Assembly (NCBI GenBank): GCA_902537415.1
Contig: CACBBC010000001.1
Coordinates: 1-64,000, forward strand
Source of the DNA: an uncultured Alphaproteobacteria bacterium
GTDB lineage: Bacteria; Pseudomonadota; Alphaproteobacteria; Rhodobacterales; Rhodobacteraceae
Direction of reading: 5' to 3'
DNA length: 64,000 bases
Position numbers and translations under genes: made by a program. The notes under the pieces are model-generated. The model had not been told where the DNA came from. It saw only the letters and a list, made by a program, of their open reading frames with translations, and did no database searches. Each line of letters opens with the position of its first letter. The stretch's first letter is position 1. Below are positions 1 through 9,492 of the stretch, piece by piece.

Positions 1-875
1 TAGTGGTTTTGCTTTCGCATAATGGGTTCGATGTAGATCAAAAACTTGCCAGAATTATTAGTGGTATAGATGTCATTCTGACAGGCCATACTCATGATGC
101 CATACCACATGCAATAAGATTAAACAATACTCTCTTGTTATCATCGGGGTCTCATGGGAAGTACTTGGGGCGAATAGATTTAAAGGTTAGTAACGGAAAA
201 GTTGTCGATAGCTCATCATCATTAATTCCAGTTTTTTCTGAAATATTAAAGTCAGACCAAGAGATGATAGAGAAGATAAATGAGGTAAGAGCTCCTTTCG
301 AAATGGATTCTCAGAAAGTTATCGGCCGAACGGGATCACTATTGTACAGGAGGGGTAATTTTAATGGAACCTGGGATGATGTGATTTGTGACTCAATAAT
401 TGAACAAAGAGATAGTGAAATTTCATTAAGTCCAGGTTTTCGATGGGGAACGACCCTTTTACCTGACCAACAAATAACTATTGAGGATATTTACAGTCAA
501 ACCGCTATAAACTATCCGGAAGTCTATAGAATTAAAATGACCGGGAAAGCAATCAAAGAATTACTAGAAGATGTTTGCGATAATATTTTTAATCCTGATC
601 CGTTTTTTCAGCAAGGTGGAGATATGGTCAGAGTGGGTGGCATGACATATGAGTGCTACCCAAAAGAAAAGATGGGGCATCGCATAAAAAATTTAAAATT
701 AATACGAAATGGTAAACATATTGAGAAAACCAAAGAGTATATAGTGTCTGGCTGGGGATCCGTAAATGAAAATGTAGAAGGTCCTCCTATATACGATGTA
801 CTAGAAAACTACATCGTTGATAAACAGGAAATAAAACCAGAAAAGCCCTCACCAGTAAGGGTCATTGGAATGTAG
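1..875 (+). CDS. soxB: SoxB thiosulfohydrolase, C-terminal part (5' truncated by window)
   Basis: SoxB is the periplasmic di-manganese enzyme of the Sox complex that hydrolyses sulfate from the cysteine-bound thiosulfonate on SoxYZ. The visible 290 residues begin inside the metallophosphatase domain: SHNG at 5-8 and TGHTHD at 27-32 are metal-ligand motifs of the 5'-nucleotidase/SoxB superfamily. The C-terminal domain has the family blocks RRGNFNGTWDD (about 116-126) and QQGGDMVRVGG (about 204). The N-terminus and its export signal lie before the window. It converges on soxF, so the Sox locus seems split into two transcription units here. The identification is firm; only completeness is unknown. 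Confidence 0.95.
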   Translation, partial: VVLLSHNGFDVDQKLARIISGIDVILTGHTHDAIPHAIRLNNTLLLSSGSHGKYLGRIDLKVSNGKVVDSSSSLIPVFSEILKSDQEMIEKINEVRAPFEMDSQKVIGRTGSLLYRRGNFNGTWDDVICDSIIEQRDSEISLSPGFRWGTTLLPDQQITIEDIYSQTAINYPEVYRIKMTGKAIKELLEDVCDNIFNPDPFFQQGGDMVRVGGMTYECYPKEKMGHRIKNLKLIRNGKHIEKTKEYIVSGWGSVNENVEGPPIYDVLENYIVDKQEIKPEKPSPVRVIGM

Positions 876-877
876 AT

Positions 878-905
878 AGGAAGGCAGTTGAAAGACTGCC
901 TTCCT
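878..905. terminator. Hairpin between convergent soxB and soxF
   Basis: An 11-bp perfect inverted repeat (AGGAAGGCAGT at 878-888, ACTGCCTTCCT at 895-905) with a 6-nt loop sits in the 39-nt gap between two convergent stop codons. No T-tract follows on either strand, so intrinsic termination is uncertain. The position suits a bidirectional terminator or a 3'-end stabilising hairpin. Confidence 0.6.
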
Positions 906-914
906 CAACAAAAA

Positions 915-2183
915 CTATGAGAACATATCGGTAGTTATACCGTTGTACCACCCTATAGACTCTTCGTAGGTTTTCTTACGCTTAGCGTTGCCCTCATCTG
1001 TTTTAGAGACGAACTTATCTACTACTTCGATCTTTTCTTCTCCAGCTTTATAATTCGCTCCAACCTTTATTCCGTCATTAGTTGCTACCAAGGACCAACA
1101 TGTATTTGAGAATTTTGCAGGAAATACTCTGCTATCAGTTAGTTCGCCCCTTATATGATTTGCTGCAACCTTTGCTTGGCTATTCGCAGAGAAACCAGAT
1201 TTTGGCATTGCAGACGCAACTGATGCATCCCCCAGAACGTAAATATTACCATCTGCCTTGGTTTGCATAGATGCAGGAACTATTGGGCTCCAATCTCCAT
1301 CTGTTACACCGGCATTCATTGCTATAGCACCCGCCCTCTGGGCTGGTACCACACAAGCAACGTCCGCTTTAAATGTATCAAGATCAGTCTCAATTTCCAT
1401 TGTTTCCGGGTTTACGTTTTTAATGCCACCGTGAGTATCGTTATCAATCCACTCAACCATTCCAGGATAGTGCTTTTCCCAGCCGGCCATAAATAGACCT
1501 TGTTTAGAAAACTTATTTTTTGGATCTATAACAACAATTTTCGCAGTGGGATTTTTTTCTTTAAGTATATGAGCAACCATAGAAATACGCTCGTAAGGCC
1601 CCGGAGGACATCTGTATGGATTTGGTGGAGGAACCATAGCAAAGGTACCACCCTTAGGCATATTTAAGACTTGATCTCTCAAAACCTTGACTTGAGTTCC
1701 AGACTTCCAAGCATGAGGCATTTTTGTTTGTGCTTCGACCGAGTACCCGTCAATACTGTCATATTTTATATCGATTCCTGGTGATAATACCAACCTATCA
1801 TAACTGACAGTGGCCCCGGAGCCTAATCTCACTTTGCGTGCAGACGAGTCTACAGATATAGCCCAATCATGTACCACATTAACTCCATGATTAGCGCTTA
1901 AATTATCGTATGAATGACCAATTGAATCATAGTCTCGAAAACCCCCTAAATAAAGGTTCGAGTAAAAACATGTGTAATAATGTTTTGATGCTTCAATTAA
2001 AGTCACATCAATCGCGCCTTTCGAGTCTTTTGCAATGTATCTTGCAGCCGTTGCTCCACCTGCACCACCGCCAACAACAACGACCTTAGGTCGAGCTGAT
2101 CCTGTAGAAATAGCAGGCATAGCTAACAAAGATGTTGAAGCAAGAGCAAAAGATACAAAGGAACGTCTAGATAGATTATTCAT
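915..2183 (-). CDS. soxF: Flavocytochrome c sulfide dehydrogenase, flavoprotein subunit
   Basis: This FAD subunit oxidises sulfide in the periplasm and passes electrons to a c-type cytochrome. A twin-arginine signal (RRSF at 6-9, then a hydrophobic stretch) begins the 422-residue protein. A Rossmann FAD motif GGGAGGATAA lies at about 38-47 and a second FAD contact VLGDA at 316-320. Cys192 (in RCPPGPYER) and Cys362 (in NTCWS) match the redox-active cysteine pair of the family. The start has a good ribosome site, GGGAGG, 5 nt upstream. The next gene downstream on the transcript is not soxE, which lies upstream; the pair is transcribed soxE then soxF with a 110-nt gap. Confidence 0.93.
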   Translation of the reverse strand: MNNLSRRSFVSFALASTSLLAMPAISTGSARPKVVVVGGGAGGATAARYIAKDSKGAIDVTLIEASKHYYTCFYSNLYLGGFRDYDSIGHSYDNLSANHGVNVVHDWAISVDSSARKVRLGSGATVSYDRLVLSPGIDIKYDSIDGYSVEAQTKMPHAWKSGTQVKVLRDQVLNMPKGGTFAMVPPPNPYRCPPGPYERISMVAHILKEKNPTAKIVVIDPKNKFSKQGLFMAGWEKHYPGMVEWIDNDTHGGIKNVNPETMEIETDLDTFKADVACVVPAQRAGAIAMNAGVTDGDWSPIVPASMQTKADGNIYVLGDASVASAMPKSGFSANSQAKVAANHIRGELTDSRVFPAKFSNTCWSLVATNDGIKVGANYKAGEEKIEVVDKFVSKTDEGNAKRKKTYEESIGWYNGITTDMFS

Positions 2184-2293
2184 CGTGTCCTCCCTATGTT
2201 ATTTTTTTTAAGTGTAACAGGATTATTATTTTTTTGAAAATAAAATTGAACAAGTGTTAATTGTTTCTTTACATATTTTTGATTAAGGTCAGT

Positions 2294-2614
2294 TTATTTT
2301 TCCAAGCTATTAAAATAAATCGCTAAAGACGCTATTTGCTCTTCGTCTAGAGCACCAGCAACCAATTGCATTACTTCGTTCTCCAGCTCTTTATTTTTAT
2401 ATAATATTAGCTTCTTAGCGATGTATAGGGCTTCAGCACCATTTATGGCAGGAATACCTTCATCAGATGAGTTTCGATGACATGTTAAACATTGTCCTGA
2501 TAAATATTCACCATAATCAAAGTCAGCTCCATCAAGCAACGGTTCTGCTAATAGTCCCCGAAATATCAGCAAACAAGAAATGGCTATAAAAAATTTAAAA
2601 ACAATATTTACCAC
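2294..2614 (-). CDS. soxE: Small cytochrome c, likely FCSD cytochrome subunit
   Basis: This 106-residue protein has an N-terminal signal peptide (hydrophobic residues 5-22), one haem attachment site CLTCH (Cys42, Cys45, His46) and a plausible axial Met82. It lies directly upstream of the FCSD flavoprotein in the same direction, so it is probably the haem subunit receiving electrons from SoxF. It has a single haem, unlike the dihaem FccA of purple sulfur bacteria. The start is a GTG without a well-spaced ribosome site, so the exact N-terminus is uncertain. Confidence 0.8.
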   Translation of the reverse strand: MVNIVFKFFIAISCLLIFRGLLAEPLLDGADFDYGEYLSGQCLTCHRNSSDEGIPAINGAEALYIAKKLILYKNKELENEVMQLVAGALDEEQIASLAIYFNSLEK

Positions 2615-2817
2615 ACAATAAGTTTACTCTCCGAAAAGCAAAATTGTAAATGACTTTTATACCCAGGAACAAAATTTACACATATGGCTATAGATCATCC
2701 TTATGAGCTTACTGGCCAAATATTAGATTGTTTATTTTCTTGGTTTATAATCGGACAGTTGACCTCTTTAAGTGTAAATTATAAAATGATAGATGTTTAG
2801 AAATGACGGAGCCCAAA

Positions 2818-4017
2818 ATGACAAATAAATCAACTGGAAATAAAGTAATAGTAGCGGGAGTTGGAATGATTCCTTTTGCTAAGCCTGGAGCTTCAGAGAC
2901 CTATGATATTATGGGTGCAAAAGCAGCTAAGTTAGCGCTCCGAGACAGTGGTGTAGACTATAAAAATATCCAAAGTGCCTTTGTTGGATATGTATTTGGA
3001 GATTCCACATCCGGTCAGCGGGCTTTGTATCATGTTGGCATGACAGGTATTCCAATTATAAATGTAAACAATAACTGTTCCACAGGTTCCACAGCACTCT
3101 ATTTGGCAAGGCAAGCGATAGAAAGTGGTTCTAGTGATTGTGTTCTGGCTCTGGGCTTTGAGCAAATGCGACCTGGAGCGCTAGGTGACATCTACACTGA
3201 CAGGCCAAGTCCTTTTGGTGAATTTAATGAAACCTGCGAACAGTTAGTAGGGAATGCAGAAATTCCATTAGCGTTACGTTACTTTGGAGGTGCTGGAAAA
3301 TCACATATGGATAAGTATGGTACCACCATGAAAGATTTTGCAAAAATTAGAGCTAAGGCAAGCAGACATGCCGCTAAAAATCCGTTAGCCCTATTCAAAA
3401 AAGAGGTCAGTGAGGAAGAAGTAATGGAGTCTCCAATTATGTGGCCAGGTGTTATGACCAGATTAATGGCTTGCCCACCAACCTGTGGTGGGGCTGCTGC
3501 TGTCTTAGTTTCTCAAAAGTTTGCGAATAAACACAATATCGATTCCAGTGTGAAGATTTTAGCGCAAGCGATGACAACTGATTACGAGTCTACTTTTTCA
3601 GAGAAAGATATGATGCAATTAGTAGGCTACGACATGACTAAGGAGGCGGCAAAAAATGTTTATCAGCAAACTGGGATTGATGTTAAAGATGTGGACGTAG
3701 TGGAACTACACGATTGTTTTGCCCACAATGAGCTTATAACTTATGAAGCTCTTGGCTTATGTGAAGAAGGCGAGGCGCAAAAGTTTGTTCAAGATGGAGA
3801 TAATACTTTCGGGGGCAAGTTTGTCACCAATCCTTCCGGAGGATTACTTTCAAAGGGACATCCATTGGGGGCAACTGGATTAGCTCAGTGTTTTGAGTTG
3901 ACCCAGCAACTTCGTGGGAATTCAGGCGAAAAGCAAGTTGATGGCGCTAAAACAGCTCTACAGCATAATCTAGGCTTGGGCGGGGCGTGTGTAACTACGC
4001 TTTACCAAAGCACATAA
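2818..4017 (+). CDS. SCPx-type thiolase / lipid-transfer thiolase
   Basis: This 399-residue enzyme is a thiolase-superfamily protein closely resembling the thiolase domain of sterol carrier protein X. It would cleave or form 3-oxoacyl-CoA thioesters in lipid or sterol side-chain metabolism. It shows the nucleophile Cys in NNNCSTGS (about residue 87), the ELHDCF block and the C-terminal GHPLGATGLAQ. The VGYVFGDST and MTGIPIINVNNN blocks are characteristic of the SCPx group. An earlier ATG at 2803 lacks a ribosome site, while the ATG at 2818 has GGAG 6 nt upstream, so I chose 2818. No SCP2 domain is fused. It ends 5 nt from the convergent htpG stop. Confidence 0.88.
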   Translation: MTNKSTGNKVIVAGVGMIPFAKPGASETYDIMGAKAAKLALRDSGVDYKNIQSAFVGYVFGDSTSGQRALYHVGMTGIPIINVNNNCSTGSTALYLARQAIESGSSDCVLALGFEQMRPGALGDIYTDRPSPFGEFNETCEQLVGNAEIPLALRYFGGAGKSHMDKYGTTMKDFAKIRAKASRHAAKNPLALFKKEVSEEEVMESPIMWPGVMTRLMACPPTCGGAAAVLVSQKFANKHNIDSSVKILAQAMTTDYESTFSEKDMMQLVGYDMTKEAAKNVYQQTGIDVKDVDVVELHDCFAHNELITYEALGLCEEGEAQKFVQDGDNTFGGKFVTNPSGGLLSKGHPLGATGLAQCFELTQQLRGNSGEKQVDGAKTALQHNLGLGGACVTTLYQST

Positions 4018-4022
4018 TTTGA

Positions 4023-5879
4023 TCAGCTTAGAGCTATACCCAAGAATTTTGACATTCTTTGGTTAAATTTTGCTATGTCGTTAGGGAGCTCTCCTTCCAC
4101 CATCTTTGCCTGATCAAACAGTAGAAAAGAGGCATCATTTAAAGCATCTTTGTCTGTATCCTTAATCTTATTTAGTTTCTTAATAATATTATGGTCAGGA
4201 TTTATCTCTAATATTCTGGGCATACCCTTGAAATCTTTATTTTGGATCTTCATTATTCTTTCCATTTGAACATCCATTCCAGTATCAGGTGCTACTAGAC
4301 AGCATGCGCTGTCAACCAGTTTTGTAGACACTTTAACATCCTGTACGTTTTCACCTAGTATTTCTTTTATTTTTTCGACAAGGCCCTTCATGCCTGCCAG
4401 TGGCTTCTTCTCTTTCTCTTTTTTATCGTCTGAAAAAGCTGTTAGGTCTATATCACCCTTGGTAATTGAAACAAACTTTCGGTCTTGAAATTCGCCTGCC
4501 ATAGATAACCAAAATGTATCGATCGGGTCCGTTAGAAATAGGACGTCAAGCTTCTTTTTCTTGAATACTTCGAGATGCGGACTGCCTTCAGCCATCTCTT
4601 TATTTTCTGCTGCCAAATAGTATATATCTTTCTGTTCAGTGTTCATTTTTTCGATATAGTCTGATAAAAACACGAGCTTGTTCTCATTCATGGACTGGAA
4701 CTTTGATAATTCCAGAAGTTCTGTCTTTAGGTCAAAATCCTCATAAATTCCTTCTTTAAGAACGATGCCAAATTCATTCCAAAAAGATGAATATTTTTCT
4801 TGGTCTTTATCTTTCATCTTTTTCAGTTCGTTAATTACTCTCTTCTTTAATGCCTTAGAGATTTTGTTCAAGGTGACATTATGCTGTAGCATTTCTCTAC
4901 TAACATTGAGATCAACGTCTGAGGTGTCGACTATACCTTTGACGAACCTAAGCCATCTTGGTAGGATGCTTTCAGAGTCATCGGTTATCAGAACTCGGTT
5001 TGAATAAAGTTTTATCTTAGATTTTACATCCATTTGAAATAAATCAAATGGCCTTGAATCCGGTATAAAGAGAAGATTTATGTAGCTTAATGTTCCTTCA
5101 ACCTTGTTATGTAAGGTGAGTAGAGGTTTATTAAATCCAGCACCTATTTGTTTGTAAAATTCTTCATATTGTTCGGCTGAAATATCTTTCTTCTCTCTTG
5201 TCCAAATAGCTGAAGCTTTATTAAGCAATTCAGGTTCATTCTTTCCATCAATAAAGTTTACAGAATACATTAAATGATCCGAATACTTTCGAGTTATAAA
5301 ACCTATCCTTTCTTTATCAAGATATTCCTTTTCGCTCTTTTTTATGTAGAGGGTGATTTCAGTTCCTACCTCTTCTTTATTAGCTTCAGAAATTTCGTAT
5401 CCTGAAATACCATCGGATTCCCACTTGTTAGCTTTTGTTTGCCCAACACCCTTGCTTACAACTTCAACTTTGTCAGCAACCATAAAAGCAGAATAAAAAC
5501 CCACACCAAACTGGCCTATAAGATTAACATCATTATTTTTCTTGTCTTTGCCCGTGTTTTTTTCAAGCTCTGCCAAGAATTCTGTGGTTCCGGATTTGGC
5601 AATGGTCCCTAAAGAATTTTCTAATTCTTCTTTGCTCATACCGACGCCGTTATCTTTTATTATGAGCGTGCTATTTTTTTTATTTGCTTGGATCTCAATT
5701 TTAAGATCGTCTGTCCCAACGTTATCATTTTTGTCGGTCAAAGAAAGAAAACGGCGTTTATCAAGCGCATCACTGCTATTAGATATCAATTCTCTAAGAA
5801 ATATCTCTTTTTCCGAGTAGAGTGAATTAATTACAATGTTTAGAACGCGACCAGTATCTGCTTCAAAAGCCTTTTTCAT
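4023..5879 (-). CDS. htpG: Chaperone HtpG (Hsp90)
   Basis: This is bacterial Hsp90, a dimeric ATP-dependent cytosolic chaperone. The 618 residues match the family length. The N-terminal GHKL ATPase contains the E..N helix FLRELISNSSDALDK (27-41), the DNGVGM motif and the GQFGVGFYSAF lid/glycine motif. The middle domain and the C-terminal dimerisation domain follow. The start ATG has AAGG about 11 nt upstream. It is divergent from aroG and probably monocistronic. Nothing looks truncated. Confidence 0.97.
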   Translation of the reverse strand: MKKAFEADTGRVLNIVINSLYSEKEIFLRELISNSSDALDKRRFLSLTDKNDNVGTDDLKIEIQANKKNSTLIIKDNGVGMSKEELENSLGTIAKSGTTEFLAELEKNTGKDKKNNDVNLIGQFGVGFYSAFMVADKVEVVSKGVGQTKANKWESDGISGYEISEANKEEVGTEITLYIKKSEKEYLDKERIGFITRKYSDHLMYSVNFIDGKNEPELLNKASAIWTREKKDISAEQYEEFYKQIGAGFNKPLLTLHNKVEGTLSYINLLFIPDSRPFDLFQMDVKSKIKLYSNRVLITDDSESILPRWLRFVKGIVDTSDVDLNVSREMLQHNVTLNKISKALKKRVINELKKMKDKDQEKYSSFWNEFGIVLKEGIYEDFDLKTELLELSKFQSMNENKLVFLSDYIEKMNTEQKDIYYLAAENKEMAEGSPHLEVFKKKKLDVLFLTDPIDTFWLSMAGEFQDRKFVSITKGDIDLTAFSDDKKEKEKKPLAGMKGLVEKIKEILGENVQDVKVSTKLVDSACCLVAPDTGMDVQMERIMKIQNKDFKGMPRILEINPDHNIIKKLNKIKDTDKDALNDASFLLFDQAKMVEGELPNDIAKFNQRMSKFLGIALS

Positions 5880-5914
5880 TGAGAAATTTCCTTCATTATT
5901 GAATTCGTTGATCT

Positions 5915-5943
5915 TATTTATGTATTGAATATTCAGTAGTCAA
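5915..5943 (-). promoter_or_regulatory. Possible htpG promoter
   Basis: On the minus strand TTGACT (938-943 of the 5.9-kb region) is followed after 17 nt by TAAATA (5915-5920), about 35 nt before the htpG ATG. The -35 is good and the -10 is weak. No CIRCE element and no clear heat-shock sigma consensus was seen. Confidence 0.3.
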
Positions 5944-6053
5944 TAAGAACACTCGATTTTTTTCGTTTTTTTTAGTATTGTTCCGGTTGTTTTTTAGGCC
6001 CAATAAGTGTAAGACCTACCTTGGCAATTAATTTAAGTCACTAAGGAATGTAA

Positions 6054-7391
6054 ATGGACTGGGATAAAAAAGGTTGGCGTGGGAAACCAAGAGTTCAGAT
6101 GCCTACTTATGGCAATCTAGATGACTTAGCATTCGTCGAGAGTAGTCTTGAAGCATTACCCCCGTTAGTTTTCGCTGGAGAGGTTAGAAATTTACGGGAA
6201 CAGCTTGCTAAAGTAGGCACGGGCGAAGCTTTTTTACTGCAGGGAGGGGATTGCGCCGAGAGCTTTTCAGAATTTTCGGCAAACTTAATAAGAGATACGT
6301 TCAAAGTAATGCTCCAAATGGCCGTTGTGCTTACCTTTGGCTCAAAAAAGCCAGTGGTAAAAATTGGTCGTATGGCAGGGCAGTTTGCGAAGCCTCGGTC
6401 TGCAGACTATGAAACAATAAATGATAAAAAACTACCATCATATCGAGGAGATATTATCAACGATATTGCGCCGGACTTGAAAAGTAGAGAGCCTGATCCG
6501 AAGAGAATGCTTCAAGCATACACACAATCAGCAGCCTCTGTAAATCTATTGAGAGCATTTTCTCAAGGAGGCTTTGCTGATATACGTCAAGTTCATTCTT
6601 GGACCCTAGAGAACACAAGGACAGGAAGCAGATATACGCAGTTTTCAGAACTAGCTGAACGAATTTCTGAAGCTCTTGACTTCATGGAAGCGGCTGGTAT
6701 TTCACCCAATAATACTCAGACGCTTAGAAAAGTCGATTTCTATACAAGCCATGAGGCATTGCTTTTGGAATATGAAGAGGCACTTTGCAGAATTGACAGC
6801 CTCACAGGTAATCCAATTGCTGGTTCAGGCCATATGCTTTGGATCGGGGATAGAACCAGAGATCCAGATGGGGCTCATGTTGACTTTTGTAGCGGTGTAG
6901 AGAATCCAATAGGACTTAAGTGTGGACCAAGTCTATCTAAAGATGATTTGGTGAGACTAGTTCGAAAGCTCAATCCAAAAAATGAAATGGGTAGGCTAAC
7001 TTTAATAACAAGATTTGGTCATAATCAAGTTTTGGATTATCTACCGGGACTGATAAAAACCGTTCAATCAGAAGGGCTGAATGTTGTTTGGTGCTGTGAT
7101 CCCATGCATGGAAACACTGTTAAGTCAACCAGTGGGTTCAAAACCAGACCATTTGATCATGTATTGGCTGAGGTGCAAAATTCGTTCACAGCTCATCGAT
7201 CAGAAGGGACATACCTTGGAGGTGTTCATTTTGAAATGACAGGAAAAGATGTGACCGAGTGTACCGGTGGACTTCAATTAATTGATGATGAAGACCTTTC
7301 CTTGCGGTATCACACTGCATGCGACCCCAGATTGAATGCTTCTCAATCCCTTGAGCTAGCATTTTTAGTAGCGGAACAATTGGAAAAATAA
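6054..7391 (+). CDS. aroG: Class II 3-deoxy-7-phosphoheptulonate (DAHP) synthase
   Basis: This enzyme condenses phosphoenolpyruvate and erythrose 4-phosphate, the first step of the shikimate pathway. The 445-residue length and sequence are of the plant/actinobacterial class II type, not the E. coli AroG/F/H type. The metal-binding Cys is in [11 protein letters not shown] (about 61-71). CDPMHGN supplies the metal His, [12 protein letters not shown] the Glu, and TACDPRLN the Asp. The ATG follows AAGGA closely. serB begins 25 nt downstream on the same strand, so the two amino-acid genes may be cotranscribed. The symbol is borrowed; this class is also called aroH or aroA II. Confidence 0.95.
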   Translation: MDWDKKGWRGKPRVQMPTYGNLDDLAFVESSLEALPPLVFAGEVRNLREQLAKVGTGEAFLLQGGDCAESFSEFSANLIRDTFKVMLQMAVVLTFGSKKPVVKIGRMAGQFAKPRSADYETINDKKLPSYRGDIINDIAPDLKSREPDPKRMLQAYTQSAASVNLLRAFSQGGFADIRQVHSWTLENTRTGSRYTQFSELAERISEALDFMEAAGISPNNTQTLRKVDFYTSHEALLLEYEEALCRIDSLTGNPIAGSGHMLWIGDRTRDPDGAHVDFCSGVENPIGLKCGPSLSKDDLVRLVRKLNPKNEMGRLTLITRFGHNQVLDYLPGLIKTVQSEGLNVVWCCDPMHGNTVKSTSGFKTRPFDHVLAEVQNSFTAHRSEGTYLGGVHFEMTGKDVTECTGGLQLIDDEDLSLRYHTACDPRLNASQSLELAFLVAEQLEK

Positions 7392-7416
7392 AACAAGGCG
7401 AATACCCACTTTTGTA

Positions 7417-8277
7417 ATGCAAAATTTTTGTGTAGTAACATCACATAAAGAAATACCAAACTCTGAAATAGCTTTTCTGAAGAACTATTTGAACGCCGAA
7501 AGAGTAGATGTGCTAGGTTCGTGTGGAGTTCAATTTCAAGTTCACCCAGAAAACATCACAAAGGAGCTTGGGCCAGAAAGAAGTAAAAAAATTGACATAA
7601 ATTTCATAACTGAGGATGAACGAAGTGTGTATCTATTAGCTTCTGATATGGATGGAACTATTTTAGAAGAAGAATGCATTGATGAGATTGCTGATCTTGT
7701 TGGAAAAGGGTCCGAAGTTAGAAGCATTACGGCACAAGCAATGCAAGAAGGTTTGAATTTTGAAGAAGCTCTGCAGAAAAGATTAGCTTTACTAAAGGGT
7801 ACGAAATTAGAAGTTTTAGAGCATTGTTTGTCCAAAAAAATCAATGTCAGGCCTGGTGCTTCGGTTCTTTTTAAAACGTTTAAAAAACATTTTGGAAAAA
7901 CCGCTATTCTTTCAGGAGGATTTACTTATTTTGCTGATCATATTCAGAAAAAATTAGGAGCAGATTTCTCCTTTGCAAATGTTTTAGAATATAAAGAGGG
8001 TCGCTTAACTGGAAAAGCATTAGGAACTATAGTAAACGCAGAGAAAAAGCTTGAATTGATGAAACAATTAATTGCTCGGCAAGGAAAAAACAGCTCTAAA
8101 GTTGTGGCGATAGGTGATGGAAACAATGATATAAGAATGATTTCAGAATCTGGAGTGGGTATATCGTTCAAGGGCAGTGATCATCTTAATTTTTCTGCAA
8201 AACATGTGTTAAAGAATTCAGATATATCGGCTATCCTATACTTGCTTGGACTTAGAGAGGAGCAGTTTGTTTATTAA
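7417..8277 (+). CDS. serB: Phosphoserine phosphatase
   Basis: SerB hydrolyses O-phospho-L-serine, the last step of serine synthesis. The HAD-fold catalytic domain has all motifs: DMDGT (about 75-79, nucleophile Asp), SGGF (motif II), a motif III Lys, and GDGNND (motif IV). The first 70 residues form a divergent N-terminal region where other SerB proteins have an ACT-like domain. The 286-residue length is normal for alphaproteobacteria. It is followed by gmk after 24 nt. Confidence 0.93.
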   Translation: MQNFCVVTSHKEIPNSEIAFLKNYLNAERVDVLGSCGVQFQVHPENITKELGPERSKKIDINFITEDERSVYLLASDMDGTILEEECIDEIADLVGKGSEVRSITAQAMQEGLNFEEALQKRLALLKGTKLEVLEHCLSKKINVRPGASVLFKTFKKHFGKTAILSGGFTYFADHIQKKLGADFSFANVLEYKEGRLTGKALGTIVNAEKKLELMKQLIARQGKNSSKVVAIGDGNNDIRMISESGVGISFKGSDHLNFSAKHVLKNSDISAILYLLGLREEQFVY

Positions 8278-8301
8278 ATTTAATTTGTGGAGAAATTGAG
8301 C

Positions 8302-8943
8302 TTGTCGAAAAAAGGCGTACTAGTGATTTTGTCTTCTCCATCGGGAGCAGGTAAGACAAGCATTGCGCGTGCTTTGGTTGAAGAAAATAAAAACTTTTTA
8401 TTTTCCGTTTCGGCTACTACTAGAAAATCTAGGCCAGGTGAAGTAAATGGCAGAGAGTACCACTTTTTAACCGTTAACGAATTCAGAGAAAAAATTAATG
8501 ACGGGCAATTTTTAGAGCATGCGAAAGTTTTCGGAAATTTATATGGAACCCCATTAGAACCTGTAATGGAGTCTATTAATAATGGTAAAGATTTGATTTT
8601 TGATGTTGACTGGCAAGGCGGTAAACAAATTCGCAGTTCATCTCTAAGTAAATTTGTTATTTCTATATTTATTTTACCCCCATCAATCAAAGCGCTACAG
8701 GAGAGGCTCATGAAGCGAGCTCAAGACTCTTCAGAAACTGTAAAAGATAGAATGACAAAATCTATTGGTGAAATAATGCACTGGAAAGAATATGATTATG
8801 TTATTGTAAACAATAATTTTGGGCAAACCCTTCATGAGGTAAAATCGATAATTACATCTGAAAAGTTGCGACGCGTTAGAAATAGCCAAATGGAGAAGTT
8901 TATTGAAACACTTACATACGAATTTAAGGAATTGAAGTCATGA
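8302..8943 (+). CDS. gmk: Guanylate kinase
   Basis: Gmk phosphorylates GMP to GDP. The P-loop SSPSGAGKTS lies near the N-terminus, followed by the GMP-binding block TTRKSRPGE and DVDWQGG. I chose the TTG at 8302 because it gives the family's usual N-terminus (MSKKGVLVILSSPSGAGKT) and has GGAG 9 nt upstream. The frame is also open from a GTG at 8287, which lacks a ribosome site. There is no ATG start. Its stop overlaps the start of the carbonic anhydrase gene (ATGA), indicating translational coupling. Confidence 0.93.
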   Translation: MSKKGVLVILSSPSGAGKTSIARALVEENKNFLFSVSATTRKSRPGEVNGREYHFLTVNEFREKINDGQFLEHAKVFGNLYGTPLEPVMESINNGKDLIFDVDWQGGKQIRSSSLSKFVISIFILPPSIKALQERLMKRAQDSSETVKDRMTKSIGEIMHWKEYDYVIVNNNFGQTLHEVKSIITSEKLRRVRNSQMEKFIETLTYEFKELKS

Positions 8944-9476
8944 CAACTATTTATGAGCTCGGAAATATGAAACCTACGCTGCCAGAAAGTAATGATTTTT
9001 GGATTGCTCCGAGTGCATTTGTTATAGGTAATGTAATAATGAAAGAAGGAACATCTGTTTGGTTTGGAACAACTATAAGAGGGGATAATGAGACAGTGAC
9101 AATAATGGATGGCAGCAATATACAAGAAAACACAATTCTCCATACAGACTTAGGATTCCCGATTGAAATAGGAAAAAACTGCACAATAGGCCATAAAGCA
9201 ATGCTTCATGGATGCATTATTGAAGATAACACTCTTATTGGTATGGGGTCGACAATATTAAATGGTGCTCGAATAGCAAAAAATTGTTTAGTAGGTGCCT
9301 GCTCCCTAGTAACTGAGGGTAAAACGTTCCCAGAAAACTCTCTCATCATGGGAGCCCCAGCAAAGGTTGTAAGGCAACTAACAGAAAAAGAGATTGAGGG
9401 GATCACGAAGTCTGCACAATGGTACCAACAAAACATGAGACGGTTCAACTCAGACATGAAAGCTATTAAATTATAA
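8940..9476 (+). CDS. Gamma-class carbonic anhydrase family protein
   Basis: This 178-residue left-handed beta-helix protein consists of repeated hexapeptides. The zinc histidines are at LHTD and GHKAMLHGC, as in the Cam/YrdA/PaaY family. Such trimers hydrate CO2 or have unknown substrates, so enzyme activity is inferred. It overlaps gmk by 4 nt (ATGA) and ends 16 nt before plsC. Confidence 0.9.
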   Translation: MTTIYELGNMKPTLPESNDFWIAPSAFVIGNVIMKEGTSVWFGTTIRGDNETVTIMDGSNIQENTILHTDLGFPIEIGKNCTIGHKAMLHGCIIEDNTLIGMGSTILNGARIAKNCLVGACSLVTEGKTFPENSLIMGAPAKVVRQLTEKEIEGITKSAQWYQQNMRRFNSDMKAIKL

Positions 9477-9492
9477 GCAATTGGAAAGTTAA

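Noticed and set aside
6107-6304. Antisense frame inside the DAHP synthase gene and similar frames elsewhere
   Set aside because: These are shadows of real genes in other frames with no independent support.
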